Source: Scylla paramamosain
Lineage: Eukaryota; Arthropoda; Malacostraca; Decapoda; Portunidae
Direction: 5' to 3'
Length of the DNA: 64,000 nucleotides
Assembly: GCF_035594125.1 (NCBI RefSeq)
Contig: NC_087168.1
Span: forward strand, 7,292,058-7,356,057
Part shown: piece after piece, positions 55,476 to 64,000 of the stretch
Layout: the number at the start of each line of letters is the position of its first letter
Position numbering within the stretch: the first letter of the stretch is position 1
The notes under the pieces: generated by a model
Database searches by the model: none
Told to the model about the DNA's origin: nothing
Seen by the model: the letters and a program-made list of their open reading frames with translations, nothing else
Translations under genes and position numbers: made by a program

Positions 55476-56781
55476 CTGCATGTAAAAGAACACTTCATGG
55501 GGAAAAGAAAAGACATTACGAGGAACGCGTGTTGTTGATCTTCTTAGCTACCAAAACGCTAAATCACATGAATAGCAGTCTATATGGAGAAAAAGAGTAA
55601 CATTACAAAAAACATGTATTTTGAGTGTTTTTCACAGTTACGTACCAAACGCCTAAATGCATCACCCAATATACGGAAACGAAAGAACACTACGAGAAAC
55701 TTTTATTATGAGTTTATATGAGCTACTTAGGTATCAAAACGCGAAAACGCGTTAATATGACTCTATATAAAGAAACAATAACTTTACCAAAAACGGCGAT
55801 TTTTCGTGTTTTTCACATTCTTAGGTACCAAAATGCTAAAATGCTTACAAAGAACCTTATACAGGGAAATGAAACGACATTACAAGAAACGTGTGTCTTG
55901 AGTGATTTTTTGCATGTTAAGCACCAAAACGCTAAAAAGAATGAAAATCACCCTATATCATAACAGAAAACCACATTATCAAAAAACTGGCTTCTTGTTT
56001 TTTTTTTCAGCTTCTTATGTACCAAAACACTAAATCACATGCAAAAAAAAAAAAAACAGTTAGTTATTTTTATTTATTTATTTTTCTTTTTTCTCTTTCT
56101 TAGTTACCAAAACGCGAAAATGCATGGAAATCACCCCATACTGTGAAACGAAAGGGCATAATGAGAAACGTTTATTATGAGAATTTCTAAGCCTGTTAGG
56201 TACTAAAACTCAAAAACGTGTTAATAACACTCTATATGGAGCAACAGAAGAACATTACCAGGAGCGTGTATTTTTAATATTTTTCACATTGTTAGGTACG
56301 AAAACGCCAAAATGCATGCAAAATATCCTAAAGGGAGAATTGAAACGCTATTAATAGAAACGTGTATTGTAAATCTTTATGAGCTTCTTAGGTACCAAAA
56401 CGTTAATTCACGTGGTTAGTACTCTATCTAGATAAACAGAAAAACATTAGCAAAAACATGCATTTTGATTGTTTTAAGTGTGTTAGGCACAAAAACGAAA
56501 AAAAAAGAAACAGAATTCACCCCATATGGGAATACAAAAACAACATTACGAAAAACTTCTTTTTTTTTCATCGTTTTGAGCATGGTAGGCACCAAAACGC
56601 TAAAACGTCTTCAATACACCCTATATGGAAAAACAGAATATTTTTACCAAAAACGTTTATTTTGAGTGTTTTTAAGTTTGTTATAGACAAAAACACTAAC
56701 ATATTTGAAAAGTACCTTATATGGGGAAACGAAAGGTCATTACCAGAAACGTGCTTTATGGATGTTTTTGAACTTCTTAGG

Positions 56782-56955
56782 TACCAAAACGCTAAATTGC
56801 TCTTTATATGTAGGATCAGAAAATCATTACAAAAAACGTGTATTTTGAATGTATTTCAAATTGTTAGGTACCAAAACGCTAAATTGCTCTTTATATGTAG
56901 GATAAGAAAATCATTACGAAAAACGTGTATTTTGAATGTATTTCAAATTGTTAGG
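56782..56955 (+). repeat. Recent 87-bp monomer duplication
   Basis: Two consecutive monomers of 87 bp (56782-56868 and 56869-56955) differ at only a couple of bases, for example GGATCAGA versus GGATAAGA. Adjacent monomers normally differ widely, so this is a young tandem gain. Confidence 0.88.
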
Positions 56956-59900
56956 TACCAAAACGCCAAAATGCATACATTGCACATAATATGGGAAAAC
57001 ATTTAAGAAAAACCTGTCTTTTTAGTATTTTTGAGCTATTTACGTAAAACGAATGCAAAACACCCTTTATGGAGACAGAGAATAACATTTCCATGAACGT
57101 ATATTTTGAGTGTTTTTTACCTTGTTACGTAAAAAAAAAAACGTCAAAATACATGCAAAGTACCCTATATGAGAAAACGAAAGGACATAACGAGTAACGT
57201 ATTTTATGAGTGTTTTTGGTCTTCTTAGTTACCAATAGGCTAAAATGTGTGAATAACACTCGATATGAAGAAGAAAAATACTACCAAAAACGTATATTTT
57301 GAGTGTTTTTCACATTGTTAGGTACCAGAACGCCAAAATGCATGCAAAGCATTCTAAGTGGGGAAACGAAACGACATTTCCGTAGACATTTTCTTTTTTC
57401 AGTGTTTTATGAGCGTTTTAGGAGCTAAAACTTTAACAACTATGGAAAGCTCCCTATATAAGAAAATAAAGCAACATTACCAAAAACGTTTCTTTGAAGT
57501 GTTTTGTGGTACTTACGTACCAAAACGCTAAAACGCTTGCAAAACACCCTTTACAGAAAAACGATAACATTACCAAAAACGTATATTTTGAGTGTTTTTG
57601 ACCTTATTACGTACATAAACGACAAAGTGAATGTAAAGCAACTTATATGGGAAAAAGAAAAGATATTATGAGAAACATGTATTATAAGTGTTTTTTTTTT
57701 TTTTATTTCTTAGGTACCAAAACGTTACAACACATGAATAGCACTCTATATAGAGAAACAGAACAACATCACAAAAAACGTGTATATTCATTGTTTTTCA
57801 CATTGTTAGGTAACAAAACAACAAAATGCCTTCATACTCGTATATGGGGAAACGAAAGGACATTACGAGAATAGTTTATTATAAGTTTCTTTGAGCTTCT
57901 TAGGTATCAAAACGCGAAAACGCGTTAATAGGAATTTAGATGAAGAAACAGAACCATTTAAAAAATCTTTTTTTTTTTTTAGTTTTTGACAATGTTATGT
58001 ACGAAAACACCAAGATGCCTGCAAAGACCTCTATATGAGGAAACGAAACATCACAAAAAACGTATGTTTTTTTTTTGTTTTGCATGCTAAACATCAAAAC
58101 GGAAAAAAAGCGTGGAAAACTTTCTATATTTTAATAGAAAACAACATTACCAAAAACGTGGCTTATTGTTTTCAGCTTTTTACGTACGAAAACGCTGAAA
58201 CACATGCAAAACACAGTTTTACATTACCAAAAACAAGTATTTTGAGTGTTTTTCCCATTGTTAGGTACCAAAAATGCCAAATTGCATGCAAATCACACCA
58301 CACTGGCAAGCGAAAGGGTATTACCGTGTATTATGAAAGTTTTTGACCCTAATAGTTATCAAAACGTGAAAGTGCCTTCATAATACTCTATATGCAGCAA
58401 CAGAACATTACCATAAATGTGTATTTTTGAACATTTTTCATATTAATAAGTACGAAAATGCCAAAATCCATGCAAAGTATCCTATATAAAGAAAGAAAGC
58501 GATATTACAAGAAACGCGTATTATGAGCTTTTATGAGCTATCTAAACGTTAATACGCATGATTAGCACTTTATATGAAGAAACAAAACAACATTAAGAAA
58601 AACGTGTATTTTTAGTATTTTTGTGTTTGGCACCAAAACATGGAAATCACCCTATATGAAATAAAAAGCATTACGAAACAAATGTCTTTTCATAGTTTTT
58701 GAGCGTGCTTACCACCAAAATGATAAAACGCCTGCAATGCACCTTATATGAAGAAAACAATAACATTACCAAAAACGTTTATTTTGAATGTTTTTGAGTT
58801 TCTTACGGACAAAAACACTATCATACATAGAAAGTACCTCATATTGGGAAACAAAAGGACATTACGAGAAACGTGTGTTGTGAGTGTTTTTGAGCTTCTT
58901 AGGTACCAAAACGCTTAAATGCATAAATTGTTCTCTATATACGTAGAAACAGAAAAAAAGTATACTTTGAGTGTATTTTAAATAGTTAGGTACCAAATCC
59001 CAAAATGTATGCAAAGCACACTATATTGGAAAACAAAAGATTACGATAATCGTGAATTTTGAGCATTTTCATCAAACTTACGTATCAAACGCTAAAACGC
59101 ATGCAGAACAACTTTCCAAAAACATACTTTGTTTTCAAATTGCTACGTACCAAATCACCAAAATGCATGCAAAGCATCCCATATGGAGAAAGAAAAGTAC
59201 TTTACGAGAAACGTATATTATGAGTGTTTTTGATCTGCTTAGGTACTGAAACGCATGCAAAGCAAACTAAATGGGGAAATGGGGAAAGAAAGCGACATTT
59301 CCAAAAACGTGTCCTTTCAGTGTTTATGAGCGTGTTAAGTACCAAAACGCTAAAAAGCATGGAAAGCACACTATATGGGAAGAAAATATAACATTACCAA
59401 AAACGTGTCTTTTTAAATGTTTTTGAGCTACTTATTCACCAAAACTTTAAAACGCATGCAAAACACCCTTCATGGAGAAACGGAATAACATTACCAATAA
59501 CATTTATCTTGAGGATTTTTAAACTTGTTACGTACAAAAACGCGAAAATGGATACAATGCACCCTATACGGGAAAACGAAAGGACATCACGAAAAAATCA
59601 TGCATCATGAGTACTTTTCAGTTTCTTATTAACCACAACGCTAAAACGCGTGAATACAAGTATATATGGAGAAACAGAACAACATTACTGAAAACGTATT
59701 TTTCGAGTGTTTTTTTTTTTTTTTCAAATTGTTAGGTATTAAAACGCATAAATGCATTTAAATCCTTGTATATAGGGAAACGAATCTACATTACCAGTTT
59801 TTGAGTGTCTAATGCACCAAAACCAAAAAAAAACATGAAAATTCCTTATACAAGGAAACAAATCAACATTACGAAATGCGTGTCTTTCGAGCATATTTGA

Positions 59901-62842
59901 CCCATTAACGTAAAAAAATGCTAAAATGCATGCAAGACACCCTTTATAGAGAAACAAAATAATTTTACTAAAAACGTGTATGTTGAGCGTTTTTTTTTTT
60001 ATCTTGCTATGTAGAAACACGCACAAATGCATGTAATATAACATTAAAGGGGAAACTAAAGGACATTACGAGAAACGTGTGTAATGAGTGTTTTCGACCT
60101 TCTTAGGTACAAAAAAAAATATTAGCATAAAATACCGTACCAAAATGCTAAAATGCATTCAAAACGCTCTATATGGAGAAACAGAATAACATTATCAAAA
60201 ACTTTTTTTTCGATCTTATGTAGAAAAAAAAATTACCCTATATAGGGAAACGAAAAAAAACAAAACATTACGAGAAACGTGTAACTTGACTTTTTTTTTT
60301 TTTAGCTTTTTAGGTACCAAAACGGTAAAAGGCGTAAATAGCACTCTATATGGAGTAACAGAACATTTCCAGAAACGTGTCTTATGACTGTTTATTAGCA
60401 TGTTAGGCAACAATACGATAAAAAGCATGGAAAAAACAAACAAACGTGTCTTTTCTATATTTTTGATTTACCTACCAAGATAATTAAACGCAAGCATTTT
60501 ATGGAGAAACAGTATAACATTAACAAAACATCTATTTTGAGTGTTTTAGTGCTTGTTACGTAGAAAAACGCCAAAAAAGAATGGAAAGTACCCCATATGG
60601 GGAAACGAAAAGACATTATGATAAACGTGTATTATCAATGTTTTTGTTAACTTCTAAGGTACCAAAACGCATAAACGCGTTAATAGCACTCTATATGGAG
60701 AAACAGAATCTCGTTACCAAAAAACGTGTATTTTCAATGTTTTTACATTCTTAGGTAAAAAAACGTCAAAAAATTTATGCAAAGCCATTTACATAGGGAA
60801 ACGAAACGACTTTTCAGTGTTTTAGTGTATGTTAGGCACTAAACCCCTAAAAAGCATGGAAAGCACCCTATATGGGAATAGAAAACAACATTTTCCGAAA
60901 ACATGTCTTTTGGATGTTTTTTTTTTTCAGCTTCTTACTTACCATAACGCTAAAACGCATTCAAAACACCGTTTATGGAGAAACAGAATAACATTACCAA
61001 AAACAAGTATTTTGAAAGTTTTTGAGCTTGTTACGCAGAAAAATGACAAAATGCATGCAAAGTACCTTATATGAGGAAACAAAAAGACATTACGAAGAAC
61101 GTGTATTGTATTTTTAAGATTCTTAGATATCAAAACGCTAAAACGCGTGATTAGCACTTTATATGGAGAAACAGAACATTACCAAAAACTTGTATTTTGA
61201 GTGTTTTCCACATTGTTATTAACTAACACGCCAAAACTGCATGCAAAGCCCTCTTTATAAGGAAACGAAACGATATTTTAGAGAAACGCGTCTTTTGAGT
61301 GTTTTCAAGTGTGTTAGGCACCAAAACGCTAAAAAGCATATAAATTACCTTAAGGGGGAATAAAAAACAACATTACCGAAAAAAGGTTTTTTTAAGTGTT
61401 TTTGAGCTTCTTGCGTACCTAAACGCTAAAACGTTTGTATGCAAAACACCGTTTATGCAGACACAGAATAACACTACCAAAAAACGAATATTTTAAGTGT
61501 TTTGAGTATTTTACGTACAAAAACGCAAAAATGCATGCTAAACACTCTATATGGGAAAACAAAAGGATACTTTGAGAAACGTGTATTATGAGTGTTTTTC
61601 AGCTTAGTTACTAAAAACATGTAAACTGAGTGTCTTTCACATAGTTAGGTACCAAAACGCTGAAATACTTTCATAACACTCTATATAAGAAAATGAAATG
61701 ACATTACCAGAAACGTGGTTTTTTAGTGTTTTTGAGTATCGTATGCACCAAAATTCTAAAGAACATGAAAATCTCCTTAATATGGAAATACAAAACAAGA
61801 TTACCATAAAAGTGTCTTTTCAGTGTTTATGAGCTTGTTGCGTACCTAAAAGCTAGAACACTCTGTATAGGTACCAAACTGCTAAAATGATTGTAAAACA
61901 CCTTATAACGGAAAGAGTAACGACATTTTCAATGAAAAGCACTCTAAATGGGAATAGAAAACATTACCAAAAACATATATCCTGAGTGTTTTTGAGCTTC
62001 TTTCGCACCAAAACGCTAAAACGCATGCAAAACATCGTTAATGTAGAAAGAAAACAACATTACCAAAAAAATATGTTTTTTGAGTGTTTTTCACTTCTTA
62101 GATACCTACCAAAAGGCCAAAATACATGCACGTACCCTTATATGGGAAAACGAAACAAAATTACATGAAACGCATCTTTTGCGTGATTTTGTGCATATTA
62201 TGCACCAAAAAGTTAAAAAAAAAAAAAAAAAGCATGGAAAACGCTCTATATTTGAATAGACAACAACTTTACCAAAACCATCTTGTGAATGCTTTTGAGC
62301 TTTTTATGTACAAAATGCATGCAAAGTACCTTACATGAGAAATGAAAGGAAAAAAAAATGTATTACGAGTGTTTTTCAGCTTCTAAATCAATTGCATGAA
62401 TAACACTCTATATGGAGAAACAACTTCACCAAAAAGTGTGTTTTGAGTTTTTTCCCATTGTTAGATAACAACACGTTGAAATGCATGCAAAATCCCTTTA
62501 TAAAAAAAACCTAATAACATTACCAGAAGGGTCTTTCGGATGTTTATGAAAATGTTCGAAAAACGGTATGAAGTATGAAAGTCACCCTAAATGAATATCA
62601 CCAATTTTTTTTTTTTTTTGTGTGTGTTTTTGAGCATCTTACGTAGTAAAACACTGAAACGCTTCAACGCAAATTAACTTTTATACAAAAATAGAATAAC
62701 ATTACCAAAAACGAGTATTTTGTGTGTTTTCAGGTTGTTACGCACAAAAACGCGAAAATGCCTGCAAAGCACCCTCTATTATAAAATAAAAAAAAAATTA
62801 CAAGAAACTTCCTCTATATATGTTTTTGAGTTTCTTAATTAT

Positions 62843-62902
62843 CAGAACACTAAAACGCGTGAATACCATTATACAATGGCATTCACACGTTTTAGCGTTC
62901 TG
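62843..62902. repeat. Foldback hairpin, 28-bp stem
   Basis: 62843-62870 and 62875-62902 are reverse complements at 25 of 28 positions around a 4-base loop, ATAC. The right stem is a reverse-orientation piece of D-class monomer (CACACGTTTTAGCGTTCTG) directly following its forward counterpart. Confidence 0.9.
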
Positions 62903-63859
62903 AGAAACAGAACAGCGTTACCAAAAACTTGTATTTTTGAGTGTTTTTCATATTGTAAGGTACAAAAACGTACAAATTATTTCAAAACCTTTTATATGAA
63001 GAAACGATACATTATTACCAGAAACGTGTCTTTTGAGTATTTTTTAGCATCTTATACACCAAGATGCTAAAAACCATGGAAATCCCATAAAAACAAAACT
63101 ACCAAACACTAGTCTTTTAAGTGTTTTTGTACTTCTTACGTACTAAAACGCTACAAACCATGCAAAACAGCCTTTATGGAGAACCAACAAAAGTTACTGA
63201 AAACGTGCGTTTTCAGTGTTTTTTTTTCACATTGTTAGATACCAAAACGATACGATATGGATGCAAAGCACCCTATATGAGAAAAGTAACAATATTTCCA
63301 GAAACGTGTCTTTTGACTGTTTTTCAGCTGTTTTATTAACAGAAACGTGTATTATGAGTGGGTTTTTTTTGGGGGGAGGGGGCTTCATAGGTACCAAAAC
63401 TCAATATGAAGAAACAAAACAACTTTACAAAAAAATAAATAAATAAAACTAATAATATTAGTTTTTTTTCAGCATGTTAACTACCAGAACACCAAAATGC
63501 ATAAAAATCACACTAAATGAAAAAAGAAAAAGTGCTTAACCAAAATCTTGTATTATGAGTGTTTTTGGGCTCATTAGGGAGCAAAACGCTATAGTGCATA
63601 CAAATCACTCAATATGGGAAACGAAAACTTTACCAAAAAAAGTGTCTTTTGACTTTTTTTTCAGCTTCTTACGTACTAAAACGCTAAAACGCATGCAAAA
63701 CACTGTTTATGCAGAAAAAGAACAGCATTGCATTGCATAGTATTATTAATATTATGTGAAAGGAACATTACCAAAAACGTGTCTTTTGAGTGTCTTTCAG
63801 TTTCATACGAAACCAAAACGCTAAATCACATGCGTAATATTAAAGGGAAACAGATCAAT

Positions 63860-64000
63860 ATTACCAAAAACGTTTTCGGTAATGTCGATTTTTTACTCCT
63901 AATAGATTGCTTTGTATACTTTTTGGCGTTTTAGTACCTAACAAACAGAAAATCTCTCAAAATACAAGATTTTTTTATAGTATTGTTTTTTTTTTTATAA
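63860..64000 (-). repeat. Orientation flip at a palindrome; reverse satellite to window end
   Basis: ATTACCAAAAAC (63860-63871) meets its inverted copy GTTTTCGGTAAT (63872-63883) with no spacer. Similarity extends about 10 bases further each way, and everything after reads in reverse orientation (TTTTTGGCGTTTTAGTACC). This may be the centre of another inverted duplication running off the window. Confidence 0.8.

Larger units (their letters stand above)
55476..63871 (+). repeat. Pentamer-type satellite block
   Basis: The clearest view of the pentamer. An A-class monomer tagged TGTTAGGCAC at 60829 is followed by B, C, D and E monomers, and the next A-class monomer starts at 61312, a period of 483 bp. 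Other units are shortened (about 420-470 bp) by single-monomer losses. T runs occur near 59710, 60290 and 62610. A G-rich patch sits at 63369-63381. Open frames such as 56458-57006 are strings of 29-32-residue satellite translations, not a recognisable protein. Confidence 0.8.

Overview
This 64 kb window is eukaryotic, AT-rich and almost entirely repetitive. I see no host protein gene, rRNA, tRNA, CRISPR array or bacterial-type operon. The two non-LTR retrotransposon families resemble elements common in decapod crustacean genomes. That resemblance is from memory and is an inference, so an arthropod, probably a crab or shrimp, is my best guess.

About 90% of the sequence is one degenerate satellite family with a basic monomer of about 96 bp. 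Its recurring landmarks are GTACCAAAACGC, GCATGCAAA, ACATTACCAAAAACGTGT and TTTTGAGTGTTTTTGAGC. Monomers fall into higher-order repeats (HORs) of three kinds, in blocks with abrupt joints. A 'decamer' of about 1.05-1.13 kb fills 1-13206, 22376-23710 and about 28450-31595. A 'pentamer' of about 480 bp fills about 23711-26269, 40053-42869, 45300-53537 and 55476-63870. An 'octamer' of about 730-760 bp fills about 31596-39595, its inverted copy at about 16975-22375, and 43893-45300. The decamer reads as two diverged pentamers plus an extra A/T-rich segment.

Satellite orientation, defined by GTACCAAAACGC on the + strand, is: forward 1-13206; forward 16783-16975; reverse 16975-22375; forward 22376-39595; reverse 39596-40052; forward 40053-53537; reverse 53538-54330; forward 55476-63871; reverse from 63872 to the end.

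Segmental duplications are superimposed. Arms of about 5.6-5.8 kb (16783-22375 and 34007-39772) form a near-identical inverted repeat around an 11.6 kb spacer. A direct duplication (23711-27690 and 40747-43892) is interleaved with it and carries an already decayed LINE. A smaller, older inverted repeat pairs 50516-51330 with 53538-54327, and an older direct duplication pairs 45660-46592 with 49610-50590.

Family 1, a Jockey-like LINE with an apurinic-type endonuclease and reverse transcriptase, occurs as a three-part scrambled locus (13207-16782) and as decayed fragments at 46645-47995 and 54336-55475. Family 2, a CR1/L2-like LINE, occurs at 26270-28324 and as a duplicated, deleted copy at 42870-43892. 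None looks autonomous. Several LINE ends lie at duplication edges. Long (AT)n tracts sit at matching places in both palindrome arms but differ in length. The many small open frames in the satellite are by-products of a period divisible by three.
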